Assembly: GCA_027452005.1 (NCBI GenBank)
Contig: DAIDHF010000001.1
Span: forward strand, 85,410-149,348
DNA length: 63,939 nucleotides
Reading direction: 5' to 3'
From: Acidimicrobiales bacterium
GTDB lineage: Bacteria > Actinomycetota > Acidimicrobiia > Acidimicrobiales > JAKAVM01
Part shown: one piece after another, positions 24,939-34,177 of the stretch
Position numbering within the stretch: the first letter of the stretch is position 1
How the letters are laid out: each line of letters begins with the position of its first letter
Made by a program: the position numbers and the translations under genes
The notes under the pieces: generated by a model
The model's database searches: none
Told to the model about the DNA's origin: nothing
What the model saw: the letters and a program-made list of their open reading frames with translations, nothing else

Positions 24939-26984
24939 TCAAGAAAACGTGTGGTAGTTGGGACACGATGCAGGAGACGTGTTATACCTCGCGTCTCTTA
25001 TCCAGCCCGACTGCCACCAGTTGCCTTTGGGCAATCCCAGTCCAACTAAACCGTGCAGGCCAAGGGCTATTGAGGCGCTATAGAGAGAGGCCCCCCAGGG
25101 GCAGAAGTGGGTGTTGTCAACCATTCTCACCCGTTCTTGAACATTTCCAGGACCAGTTAGCCAGGCAGTGTATTTCCCGTCTTTTTCCACGCTAGAGGCA
25201 ACATTTAGTAGCACAATCTTTCCGTTAGATTTTTTAGCAATGGCACCGATCAGTTCGTTCCATCTCACTACCCCTTCCTGACGAGTTACATCTTGACTCT
25301 TAGCGTCGGGAGCTATTGACCAAAGAGGACCTAAATCGGGAAACTGAAAGTAGGCGATATTTCTAACCCCAGTCGCGGAATTTAGTACTACCTCGTCAAA
25401 TTTCTCAACAAGCTTTGAAAAGGCCCTCGGGTTTGAGAGGGCCAATGTATTATCCCAACTCCACGTACCTACAACCAACGTCGGACGGTACTGCGCCAAC
25501 AGTTTAGGAACCGCAATCTGCCAGTTCTTGGCCGTTGTCAGTCCCCATCCCGGGATGGCCGCATTGAAGACCTTTGCTTGTCCAGTAGAGTCAAGGGCAG
25601 CTTGAAGGGCGGGCGCGTCGGTCCACATCACCGAATCTCCCACAATCATAATTCTTAATGGTGATTGTGGATCTACCTTGAGTTGTGGCCTAAATCCAGA
25701 AGTTGGCACCCAGGTAGTCTTTGCCCCAAGAAAGTCGATTGGGTTTGCAGTACTTTTGTGCCCGGTCTGTATGGATTGAGCAGACGCCGAACTCACCGCA
25801 AGGCTCGAACATAGGACCACGACGATACCAGTTGTGATTACTGAACCCGGAGTTACTATAAGTCCGGCCCTTCGTGACCACTTGGCTTGTCTGATTGGAA
25901 GTTCTACAAAGTAATAGCTGACAGACGCTATCGAGACAGTAGACACTACGCGAAGTAGGGTTAGATACGCTCCAGACAAGCCAGTTGAGGCCTGTGTTAG
26001 AAATACAATCACCGGCCAATGCCAAAGATAAAGTCCGTACGAGATCCGACCTAAATAATTGATAGGAGGCAGCTCAAAGAGTGAAAACCCCCCTGCAGCC
26101 TTTGGACGGGCGCAGTTGAGCACAACAAGTAGAGCCGCCAATGAAACCAATAAAAATCCAAACCTGAACATCCAACCTGGCGGTCCAATAGCCTTGTATG
26201 TCACATAGGCAATCCAGAGCAACCCCAAAAAGCCACTGGCCACAAAAATTTGACGCAACTTTTCAAGAATCTTAGGTGCCCAGATCATTAGGTACGCACC
26301 AAGGGCTCCGATGAGCAACTCAAAGGCCCGAGAGAACGTCGAGAAGTAGTCTGAGGTAGCACTTGAGGGACCCCAGTAGCTAAGTGCCATATAGGCTGCT
26401 GATGACACCACCATGACGCTCGTAAGTCCGACTAGTACTCGTCTTCGTAGTCTCTGAGTATATTTCAATTTAGTGAGTATCAATACCAGAACTAAAGGCC
26501 AAAAAATGTAGAACTGCTCCTCGATGGCCAGTGACCATGTGTGCTCCAAGGGAGAAGGCAGTTGAAACTGACTGAAATAAGAAAAGTGAGAAAAGATAAA
26601 GTGCCAGTTGGCGACGTAGAACAACGTAGCCAGAGCATCAGATCGTAAAGTCTTATTATTAATTGATACTGGAAGTAGCAAGGAACATATCGAAACCGCG
26701 ACTAGCATCAAAAATAATGCTGGTAGGAGTCTCTTAGCCCGTCTACCCCAAAATCTTCGAAGGCCAATACTGGTTGACTGACCACTCTGATTGATCAAAA
26801 GGCTCGTAATTATAAATCCCGATATAACAAAGAAGATATCAACCCCAATATAACCTCCTTGAAAGTCATTCAAACCGAGGTGGTAACAGATAACAAGGCC
26901 TACAGCAAGGGCCCGTAATCCATCGAGAGCTGGGAAGTAACCAATGGGATGGACAAGGGAATTGTCCGATGAAGATAGTTTCAT
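24939..26984 (-). CDS. Membrane O-acyltransferase (acyltransferase-3) with SGNH domain
   Basis: The 681-residue protein begins with the acyltransferase-3 signature YFPALDGLRALAVGLVICYH and FFVISGFIITSLL. It continues with about ten membrane helices to near residue 410. The C-terminal part, outside the membrane, is SGNH-like: IMIVGDSVMWTD (nucleophile Ser block) and DNTHFCPWG (Asp/His block). OafA/YrhL-type proteins of this build acetylate surface polysaccharides or peptidoglycan. It overlaps the upstream membrane gene by 4 nt (ATGA), so the two are probably one operon. The acceptor is unknown. Confidence 0.88.
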   Translation of the reverse strand: MKLSSSDNSLVHPIGYFPALDGLRALAVGLVICYHLGLNDFQGGYIGVDIFFVISGFIITSLLINQSGQSTSIGLRRFWGRRAKRLLPALFLMLVAVSICSLLLPVSINNKTLRSDALATLFYVANWHFIFSHFSYFSQFQLPSPLEHTWSLAIEEQFYIFWPLVLVLILTKLKYTQRLRRRVLVGLTSVMVVSSAAYMALSYWGPSSATSDYFSTFSRAFELLIGALGAYLMIWAPKILEKLRQIFVASGFLGLLWIAYVTYKAIGPPGWMFRFGFLLVSLAALLVVLNCARPKAAGGFSLFELPPINYLGRISYGLYLWHWPVIVFLTQASTGLSGAYLTLLRVVSTVSIASVSYYFVELPIRQAKWSRRAGLIVTPGSVITTGIVVVLCSSLAVSSASAQSIQTGHKSTANPIDFLGAKTTWVPTSGFRPQLKVDPQSPLRIMIVGDSVMWTDAPALQAALDSTGQAKVFNAAIPGWGLTTAKNWQIAVPKLLAQYRPTLVVGTWSWDNTLALSNPRAFSKLVEKFDEVVLNSATGVRNIAYFQFPDLGPLWSIAPDAKSQDVTRQEGVVRWNELIGAIAKKSNGKIVLLNVASSVEKDGKYTAWLTGPGNVQERVRMVDNTHFCPWGASLYSASIALGLHGLVGLGLPKGNWWQSGWIRDARYNTSPASCPNYHTFS

Positions 26985-28633
26985 GGAAGTTGCATTGGTT
27001 TAGCTATGGCTCTTACGATCACAACCGTACATATCAAATAGAGTGCGCAAATTATGGCCGCAGAGATTGGCGGTGACCAACCGTTGTTACTGAAAATAAA
27101 TAGTGATCCTGATGTCCCGACCATGTATCTGTGTAAAGTGGCGTACAAGGAGATACAACCTAAAATACCCCATAAGATACCAGCAATCTTGCCAAGATTT
27201 CTGGTGAGCGTGCCGTCCTTGGCCATGGCCAATCCTAAAACTGGCAAACCGGTCGCTAGTGGCATAACATATCGTCCCTGCCAGATAAAGCCGAATCTGT
27301 TTGCCTGGCTGGCCTGAATAACGACCGGCAGAAAAACCACAAGGCACAACAGACCTACAATCGCAACGACCTGAGCATCAATCGAGAGTTGTGATCGGCC
27401 CAACAGAGCGCCTGTCACATGACCTTGGCTTTTTGTGCGCATCCACGAGTATACAGACACCGTAAGGAGCGTAAAGATCACGCCCAGGTATATCCAGAAC
27501 TCCCATCCAAAGATAGAAGTATTTCGAGCAGGGTTATTGGTTATTAGATTGATCCAGCCAAATGTTCCAATAAGTTGATGTACGTACTGCCAGGTGTTAC
27601 CAAAAGCCCTTGCAGCGTTGCGGTATAGACTCGGACAGTTCTGGGTACACGAAGTCCCCGCAATTTCCAGTGTATTTGCTAGGAAAATCCAGGCGCTGTC
27701 AGCCAAACAAACAATGAGTGAAATCGCACCAATCACCTTCGTGTAGCGCCAAGACCAGATTTCCAAGCTCCTAGTCTTGCCGAGATAAAGTACCCCAACC
27801 AGTAAAGAGCAAGCTACCCAAAAAGGAGATAGCCCGCGCATTGATGCTTCTACACACGCGCTAATAGCGCAGAAATAGACAGATCTTTTACTTTGAATCT
27901 CTGTTCGAGAGAATTTCAAACAGGCTATCGAGGTCCAAAGACCTAGTGCGGCAGCCGCTTCAAGACCATTTGGATTCACAACGCTTGAGGCAAACTGAAA
28001 GGCGGGAACAATGGCGAATAAGACTCCAATCGTAAAAAGAGGCCGTATCGATAAATCTCTCTCGCTGGCTCTAAGTTTTGACTGAGAGATATCCAGAGCA
28101 AGACAGAGTGATACTCCGATCAACACAGAAGAAACCAGATCCGACAGAGTCCTCATCAGATACACGGAAAACGAAGTAGTAGATAAAAGTCCAGGAAGTC
28201 CTACAAGGAGGTAGTACAACGGTGGATATCGGCCGACATAGGTTAGAGCACCAACCATCTGTGAGGGCGGGTGCGAGGATCTATTATTAGCCGTTCGTGT
28301 GGTCGTTATCGGAATCTTCGGCGGGAAGGACCCGGCACACTTAGCTGACTGAGTAGGCTGAAACATGAAACAGAGTGGATAATTGGAGCTCTCTGTGTAA
28401 ATCCGAGGTACCCTGACAATGGTGTAGGGACTGGGGTAGCGGTGCGCTTGTGTTATCGAAAGTTCACCGTGGGCAACTGAGGCGGCCTTTATGACCTGGG
28501 TTGGCTCGTCTGGGCCAGAAAACAGCGGGGTGGCAAGGGACCAACACAGCTGGGTTGCAAAGATGGTAACCACAAAGATTCCAGCAAGCCTGTAAAATTG
28601 GAGTCTAGAGTTCATAGGTAAAACTTCAGCCAC
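26981..28633 (-). CDS. Polytopic membrane protein, DUF2142-like (GT-C type)
   Basis: The 550-residue protein has about 12 hydrophobic helices. After TM1 it has LFSGPDEPTQVIKAASVAHGEL, matching the P-D-E-P-x-H-like early loop of DUF2142 proteins. A long external loop with Pro/Tyr-rich sequence and a paired-Cys loop (CTQNC) follow. DUF2142 members often sit in polysaccharide clusters and are thought to be GT-C-like transferases; no reaction is established. Coupled translation with the acyltransferase suggests work on the same glycan. GTG at 28633 or ATG at 28615 may be the start. Confidence 0.7.
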   Translation of the reverse strand: MAEVLPMNSRLQFYRLAGIFVVTIFATQLCWSLATPLFSGPDEPTQVIKAASVAHGELSITQAHRYPSPYTIVRVPRIYTESSNYPLCFMFQPTQSAKCAGSFPPKIPITTTRTANNRSSHPPSQMVGALTYVGRYPPLYYLLVGLPGLLSTTSFSVYLMRTLSDLVSSVLIGVSLCLALDISQSKLRASERDLSIRPLFTIGVLFAIVPAFQFASSVVNPNGLEAAAALGLWTSIACLKFSRTEIQSKRSVYFCAISACVEASMRGLSPFWVACSLLVGVLYLGKTRSLEIWSWRYTKVIGAISLIVCLADSAWIFLANTLEIAGTSCTQNCPSLYRNAARAFGNTWQYVHQLIGTFGWINLITNNPARNTSIFGWEFWIYLGVIFTLLTVSVYSWMRTKSQGHVTGALLGRSQLSIDAQVVAIVGLLCLVVFLPVVIQASQANRFGFIWQGRYVMPLATGLPVLGLAMAKDGTLTRNLGKIAGILWGILGCISLYATLHRYMVGTSGSLFIFSNNGWSPPISAAIICALYLICTVVIVRAIAKPMQLP

Positions 28634-28708
28634 AGTATAGGGTAGATATAAACTAAACTGCAGAGGTGGATTGTGCCGGCTTTTCCAGGGTATTTTTGAG
28701 GTAGGAAG

Positions 28709-28990
28709 TTGCAGGTCAAGAGGGTCTACAGGCGTCTGTTTAAGCTAAATGAACTTCTCGACTCTTACCGACAAGAGTTGACGGTCTTAGATGCCCAACT
28801 GGAGACCTTTCACGATGAGTATGAAGACACCTATACCCGGTCCCTTGTTTCCGAAAACCGACTCGACAGACAAGAGGAACAGATGGCTAGCCGGACGATT
28901 AAAGCGTTACAATCACAGCGCGACGTCGTGATCGCGAGGGTTGAGCACGCTGAAGCCGAGCGAACCAAGCTTCTCGGTCTATTGACCTAA
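28709..28990 (+). CDS. Small coiled-coil protein of unknown function
   Basis: The 93-residue protein is almost entirely charged helix with heptad character (LFKLNELLDSYRQELTVLDAQ, VIARVEHAEAERTKLLGLL). It has no signal peptide or membrane segment. The start is TTG at 28709 with a GAGG/AGGA-rich stretch upstream. I do not recognise the family. It stands alone between divergent membrane genes and pdtaR. The first copy of a 73-nt repeat begins 70 bp after its stop. Confidence 0.62.
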   Translation: MQVKRVYRRLFKLNELLDSYRQELTVLDAQLETFHDEYEDTYTRSLVSENRLDRQEEQMASRTIKALQSQRDVVIARVEHAEAERTKLLGLLT

Positions 28991-29060
28991 CAAGCCCGGG
29001 GTCGGAACTGAATCGACCGGAAAAATGTTAACTTCTCGGCCGGCAGGGACGGGCCCGAAG

Positions 29061-29133
29061 GCTCCATCAAAACACCCCGAGAGGACTGGGGGCTTTAGCC
29101 GTCAGGGGAATCGGGGTCCGGGGCTTAGCCCCG
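29061..29133. repeat. 73-nt structured repeat, copy 1
   Basis: This sequence matches 63776-63848 at 63 of 73 positions with no gaps. It can fold as an outer stem ACCCCGA/TCGGGGT (29074-29080 with 29111-29117) enclosing a hairpin at 29086-29105, followed by a second hairpin CGGGGC-TTA-GCCCCG (29119-29133). Such tandem hairpins with CTTTAG- or CTTCAG-type loops resemble the ends of IS200/IS605 elements, but no transposase is present. It lies in the 286-bp gap before pdtaR, in which I recognise nothing else. Confidence 0.85.
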
Positions 29134-29276
29134 AAGATGCTAGGTCGTGAGTTTTTCCGGTCTATGTAATTGAGATTCACTAAAATGGCATAAGATATCA
29201 TTGCAATAGATCATATAGTGGCCAAATTGTTAGTTTCAGTTTCGAGTTTTACTTCCAGATTGGGTAGTTTTCTAGG

Positions 29277-29870
29277 ATGACCCGGGTAGTAATTGCTGAA
29301 GACGAAGCAATAATTCGCCTCGACCTGTCGGAGATCTTGTCTGGCGAGGGCTATGAGGTTGTTGGAGCGGCATCCAGAGGAGACGAGGCGCTTGAGATGG
29401 TTAGATCGTTACGTCCCGACCTTGCAATATTGGATATTAAGATGCCGGGAATGGATGGCTTGGCGGTTGCGCGGGCAATTAGCGAAGAGAGAATTTGTGC
29501 AATCTTGATCTTGACGGCATTTAGTCAGAGATCTCTAATTGAAGATGCCAGAAACTCAGGGGCCCTAGGATACCTGGTAAAACCGTTTCAAAAATCTGAC
29601 TTTGTTCCGGCGATTGAAGTTGCCTTGGCCAGATTTGCCGAGAGGGAAGCCCTTGAAAATGAAGTGGCTGAACTTCGAGATAGCAATCAGGCAGTCTCGC
29701 AAATGCTTGAAACTCGCAAATTGTTGGATAGGGCCAAAGGCGTCCTTATGGACGAGACTTCAATGAAAGAGGTCGACGCGTTTCGATTTATCCAAAAGTG
29801 GTCCATGGACAATAGGGCAACAATGAGGGACACCGCGTCTAAGATACTCGCGGGAGAGGTACGTCCGTAA
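29277..29870 (+). CDS. pdtaR: Response regulator with ANTAR RNA-binding domain
   Basis: The 197-residue protein has a receiver domain (acidic pocket AEDEAIIRLD, phospho-acceptor Asp53 in LAILDIKMPGMDG, Lys in YLVKPF). A short coiled coil leads to a C-terminal ANTAR domain (LLDRAKGVLMDETSMKEVDAFRFIQKWSMDNR). ANTAR proteins bind paired hexaloop RNA hairpins and prevent termination. The order and length match PdtaR (Rv1626) of mycobacteria. The usual partner kinase PdtaS is not in the window. ATG at 29277. Confidence 0.9.
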   Translation: MTRVVIAEDEAIIRLDLSEILSGEGYEVVGAASRGDEALEMVRSLRPDLAILDIKMPGMDGLAVARAISEERICAILILTAFSQRSLIEDARNSGALGYLVKPFQKSDFVPAIEVALARFAEREALENEVAELRDSNQAVSQMLETRKLLDRAKGVLMDETSMKEVDAFRFIQKWSMDNRATMRDTASKILAGEVRP

Positions 29871-29946
29871 TTAGTGTCCCACTAGATAGAATCGCAATTT
29901 GTCGCGCTGACTCAGTGTCTGCGCTCTTGGTTCGGGGTCATAGTAT

Positions 29947-32712
29947 TTGAACAAGTTGATCCTCTTAGATGGCAATTCACTTATATTTCGGGCTTTTTAT
30001 GCAATACCCGAAGATATGGCAACAAAAGATGGACGGCCCACAAATGCCGTATATGGATTTTTGTCAATGTTGGCAAATTTGGTGAGAGATCATGCCCCAA
30101 CTCATCTAGGTGTGGCATTCGATCGCCCGGAGCCAACTTTCCGGCATGAGATTGTTGAAGGCTATAAGGGCGGACGCAAGGAGACCCCTGAAAGCTTGTT
30201 GCCCCAATTTGGTTATATTGTCAAGATTCTTGAAGCATTTGAGATTCCAGCGATATCAGTGCCTCATTTCGAAGCCGACGATATAGTTGCCACACTTGCC
30301 AACCGGGCTTTCAATCGAAATGACGATGTAATGGTGGTATCCGGCGATCGAGACACATTTCAACTCGTACGAGATCCTCATATTCGAGTCCTCTACAACA
30401 AGCGGGGAGTCTCAGAGTACGATCTCTATGATGAGCGGGGAATAGGGGAGAGAACTGGAGTACCTCCAAACCTATATGTTCAGTACGCGGCATTGCGGGG
30501 AGATCCGTCTGACAATCTTCCCGGGGCTCTTGGGGTTGGCGAGAAGACCGCAGCAAAGCTGATAAATCAATATGGAGGGATAGATGGGATCTATCAAAAC
30601 CTGGGCGATCTAACTCCAAAATTGCGGGAAAACCTTGTTGAGGCGCGTGACAGAGTTTGCTTGAACGTTGAACTCATGACCTTGAAGCAAGACCTCCAGA
30701 TTGATTTGGGCGAAGGAGATCGGTTACTTTCCGTTGAAAACTGGGACTTGAAGAGTGCTGACAAAGTTGTCAACGAGTTTGAATTCAATACATTGCGTAC
30801 CCGACTAATGGATACCTTCTCAAAGATAACCAATCAAAGTTCGAATGAAAACGAACCAGCGGAACTGAAGGAAAAACCAAAGCCAGCGCAGTTTCAAAAG
30901 GTCGACGTGCATTACGCGTGCACGAATAGCGAGTTGGACATCTCTCTAAAGGCATTAGAAGGTGCCAAAGGGTGTGCAATTGAGCCAATTTGGGTATCAG
31001 ATCCAGGTCGGAGTGAGCTGTCGGGATGTGTACTTGCCACCCACAACCCCACCGACTCAACTATTACCGTAATTATAGTTGACACGACATTTCACCCGAA
31101 ACAGGCCCACGAGTTACTTGGGCATTTATTTCGAGATATTTGTGAGATCCCATTAGTCGGTTATGACCTCAAGGAGTTACTACGTCTTGCATTTAGACAA
31201 TACCAAATTTCTCTGAAGGTGGACTTTGACACACAGTTGGCTTGCTTTCTATTGGGAGAAAACGAAATATCACCGAGTAAACTTGGTGGTATTCCCGACG
31301 CTCTTCTTCTTGGATCACTTAATTTTGCATATCAATCAGCTCAAGAGATAGTAGCAGCACTTCAAATTAGTTTGGCTGATTCAGACTTACATTTGTCTAA
31401 TATCGCTATTGAGACAGCTGTGCGGGACACCTTCGTCATCCTTGAATCACGTGATCACCTTGAAAAGTGCCTCAAGAGTGAAGGGCTCTTAGATATATTC
31501 CAGAAAATTGATCTGCCACTTGTATCGATTCTGGGAAAGATGGAAGCAATAGGGGTATTGGTAGATGGTGAAAAACTTCACGAGCTTCAGTTATCACTTG
31601 AAAAGCTTGCAAATAATTTGTCCAAGAACATCTACGACATCTCTAACGGGAAGTTTAATATAAATTCGCCGTCACAACTTGGAAAGGTACTGTTTCAGGA
31701 TTTGAAACTAACTCCCGGGCGCAAAACTAAAACCGGATTTTCTACAGATGCTCGAACATTGGAATCTATACGGTCGGAGCACCCAATCGTTGATCTCGTC
31801 TTGAAATATCGGGAGGTCGAAAAGCTTAGAACCACCTATTGCACCGGGCTCCTAAATGAGATAGATCCTTCAGACAGTCGGATTCATGCGAGCTTTAGTC
31901 TTGTAACGGCTCGGACCGGGAGAATTTCCTCGGACCGGCCAAATCTACACAACATTCCAACTCGGACTGAACTCGGATCAAAATTTAGAGATGCATTTGT
32001 AGCTCCGAGCGGATATGTCCTACTAACCGCCGATTACGATCAAATCGAGTTACGAATCCTGGCGCACCTCTCGGAAGATTCCCGGCTAATTGAAGCATTT
32101 AGAAATAACGATGACATCCACACATTCAGTGCGAGTCAAATTTTTGATGTCGAGAAAGACGAGGTAACTCAGGCCCAAAGATCCAAGGCCAAGATGGTCG
32201 AGTATGGTCTCTCATATGGGATGGAGGCCTTTGGGTTGGCAAGTCGCCTTGCCGTTCCAATTGAAGAAGCCAGGACCATACTGAACTCATTCTTTGAGTC
32301 ATTTCCAAAGATTAGAGAGTTCATGGACACAACTGTAGCCCAGGCCCATTCAGACGGATTCACTACTACCCAGCTGGGGCGAAAACGAAATATCCCGGAC
32401 ATAAACTCATCCAATCGCCAGGCCCGACTTCAAGGCGAACGCCAGGCCATGAACGCGCCAATACAGGGACTAGCTGCCGATATCTTCAAGCTGGCGCTAA
32501 TCCGTCTAGATCGCTTCCTGGCAGATCAGGGCTTTGCTTCACGTATCGTTCTCCAGATACATGACGAAGTCTTGCTGGAAGTACCCGAGTCGGAGATCTC
32601 TGATGTGTCTAAAATTGTCGTCGAAGCCATGACCGGGGCTTACAACCTAAAAGTCGATTTACCCGTACATATTGGTTGGAGTTCGACCTGGAGTGGTGCC
32701 AAGACCAAGTAA
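29947..32712 (+). CDS. polA: DNA polymerase I
   Basis: Pol I fills gaps in excision repair and replaces RNA primers. Residues 1 to about 290 form the 5' nuclease (LDGNSLIFRAFYAIP, EADDIVATLA, GDRDTFQLV, GVGEKTAAKLI). The middle region corresponds to the 3'-5' exonuclease fold, but the first acidic motif (Asp-x-Glu) is not seen where expected (CAIEPIW), so proofreading is probably lost. The polymerase domain has motif A LLTADYDQIELRILAHL, O-helix KMVEYGLSYG and motif C IVLQIHDEVLLEV. The O-helix has Tyr where E. coli has Phe762. The start is TTG. Confidence 0.95.
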   Translation: MNKLILLDGNSLIFRAFYAIPEDMATKDGRPTNAVYGFLSMLANLVRDHAPTHLGVAFDRPEPTFRHEIVEGYKGGRKETPESLLPQFGYIVKILEAFEIPAISVPHFEADDIVATLANRAFNRNDDVMVVSGDRDTFQLVRDPHIRVLYNKRGVSEYDLYDERGIGERTGVPPNLYVQYAALRGDPSDNLPGALGVGEKTAAKLINQYGGIDGIYQNLGDLTPKLRENLVEARDRVCLNVELMTLKQDLQIDLGEGDRLLSVENWDLKSADKVVNEFEFNTLRTRLMDTFSKITNQSSNENEPAELKEKPKPAQFQKVDVHYACTNSELDISLKALEGAKGCAIEPIWVSDPGRSELSGCVLATHNPTDSTITVIIVDTTFHPKQAHELLGHLFRDICEIPLVGYDLKELLRLAFRQYQISLKVDFDTQLACFLLGENEISPSKLGGIPDALLLGSLNFAYQSAQEIVAALQISLADSDLHLSNIAIETAVRDTFVILESRDHLEKCLKSEGLLDIFQKIDLPLVSILGKMEAIGVLVDGEKLHELQLSLEKLANNLSKNIYDISNGKFNINSPSQLGKVLFQDLKLTPGRKTKTGFSTDARTLESIRSEHPIVDLVLKYREVEKLRTTYCTGLLNEIDPSDSRIHASFSLVTARTGRISSDRPNLHNIPTRTELGSKFRDAFVAPSGYVLLTADYDQIELRILAHLSEDSRLIEAFRNNDDIHTFSASQIFDVEKDEVTQAQRSKAKMVEYGLSYGMEAFGLASRLAVPIEEARTILNSFFESFPKIREFMDTTVAQAHSDGFTTTQLGRKRNIPDINSSNRQARLQGERQAMNAPIQGLAADIFKLALIRLDRFLADQGFASRIVLQIHDEVLLEVPESEISDVSKIVVEAMTGAYNLKVDLPVHIGWSSTWSGAKTK

Positions 32713-32745
32713 ATTGGATTAAACCCTGTAGTTTCATGATAGGAT

Positions 32746-34164
32746 ATGCAATTCAACATGTCAGACCTAATTACACAAACTAAGCAAAGGGTATCGGCGC
32801 GTTCTGATGGAATGGTACCAGCGAGCCAGACACCCATGGGGACCTTCAACGAAGAAGGAAAATACGTTCCAAGGCAAGTCATCTTAGACGATCTCGAGCA
32901 GGTCAGCTTTGCCGAGGTTATCGACTCGACCATTGTAGACTTCGATGACGGAGATGTCGTCTCGGGAATTGTGGTCAAGGTAGACAAGGACGAGGTTCTT
33001 GTCGATATTGGGTATAAATCAGAGGGGATAATTCCGCTTAAAGAACTCTCAATTCGAAATGACATTGATCCAGGCGAGATTGTGTCGGAGGGTGACAAGA
33101 TTGAAGCTTTGGTCCTGCAGAAAGAGGACAAAGAGGGCCGGTTGGTGCTCTCAAAGAAGAGGGCTCAATACGAAAAGGCCTGGGGAGCAATAGAGGCGGT
33201 TAAGAACTCAAATGGAGTTGTTAAGGGTCCCGTTATTGAGGTCGTAAAGGGTGGACTTATTGTCGACATAGGGCTTCGTGGATTTTTGCCGGCTTCTCTG
33301 GTGGAACTGAGAAGGGTACGCGATTTGTCCCCTTACATTGGCGCAAGTGTTGAGGCCAAGATCATTGAACTCGATAGGAATCGAAACAATGTTGTTCTTT
33401 CGAGAAGAGCCTTTTTAGAGGAGACCCAGAAAGAGGCTCGTGAAGGCTTTCTGGATAACCTCCAGCTGGGAGAGGTACGCAGTGGGGTTATATCCTCAGT
33501 AGTAGCCTTTGGGGCATTTGTGGACCTGGGTGGTATGGACGGCTTGATACACATTTCAGAGCTGTCCTGGAAGCATGTAGATCATCCTTCAGCGGTTGTT
33601 GCCGTGGGTGATCGCGTTAATGTACAGGTTCTCGATGTTGATCGCACCAAGGAGAGAATCTCCCTTTCGCTCAAGGCAACACAGGTTGATCCGTGGCAAG
33701 AGTTCGCTGGTGCTCACAAGGTAGGTGAACTCGTATACGGCCGGGTGACGAAACTTGTTCCATTTGGTGCATTTATTCAAGTTGGGGACGGGATTGAGGG
33801 CTTGGTGCACATCTCGGAACTGGCAGTACATAGAGTTGATCAACCCGAACAAGTAATTCAGCCCGGGGATGAACTGTGGGTAAAAATTATAGAAATGGAC
33901 ATGGAGCGCCACAGGATTAGCCTTTCGGTCAAGCAGGCTGCAGAAGGGGGAGAAGTAGCTGCTGAGTATCGAGAAGCCTTCGGCGATCATGCCTATGACG
34001 AAGACGGGAACTACATCGGGGCAGAGAACTACCCCACCCAAGAGTTCACGCCAGAGACGGACTCACAGGCTGCCTGGGCAGACTTTGCGGTGGGTCTGGT
34101 TACCCCGAATTCCGACGAGCAAGTTACCCTCGAAACAGCCCCAGCTGACCCACAAGATCAATAG
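32746..34164 (+). CDS. rpsA: 30S ribosomal protein S1
   Basis: The 472-residue protein has four S1 RNA-binding domains, near residues 60-130, 145-215, 230-305 and 315-390; the last two have the strong [20 protein letters not shown] and [20 protein letters not shown] patterns. Gram-positive-type S1 proteins commonly have four domains instead of six. An acidic, low-complexity tail follows. ATG at 32746 or at 32758 (MSDLIT) may be the start; neither has a well-placed ribosome binding site. Confidence 0.94.
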   Translation: MQFNMSDLITQTKQRVSARSDGMVPASQTPMGTFNEEGKYVPRQVILDDLEQVSFAEVIDSTIVDFDDGDVVSGIVVKVDKDEVLVDIGYKSEGIIPLKELSIRNDIDPGEIVSEGDKIEALVLQKEDKEGRLVLSKKRAQYEKAWGAIEAVKNSNGVVKGPVIEVVKGGLIVDIGLRGFLPASLVELRRVRDLSPYIGASVEAKIIELDRNRNNVVLSRRAFLEETQKEAREGFLDNLQLGEVRSGVISSVVAFGAFVDLGGMDGLIHISELSWKHVDHPSAVVAVGDRVNVQVLDVDRTKERISLSLKATQVDPWQEFAGAHKVGELVYGRVTKLVPFGAFIQVGDGIEGLVHISELAVHRVDQPEQVIQPGDELWVKIIEMDMERHRISLSVKQAAEGGEVAAEYREAFGDHAYDEDGNYIGAENYPTQEFTPETDSQAAWADFAVGLVTPNSDEQVTLETAPADPQDQ

Positions 34165-34177
34165 TATCTAGATCGCC

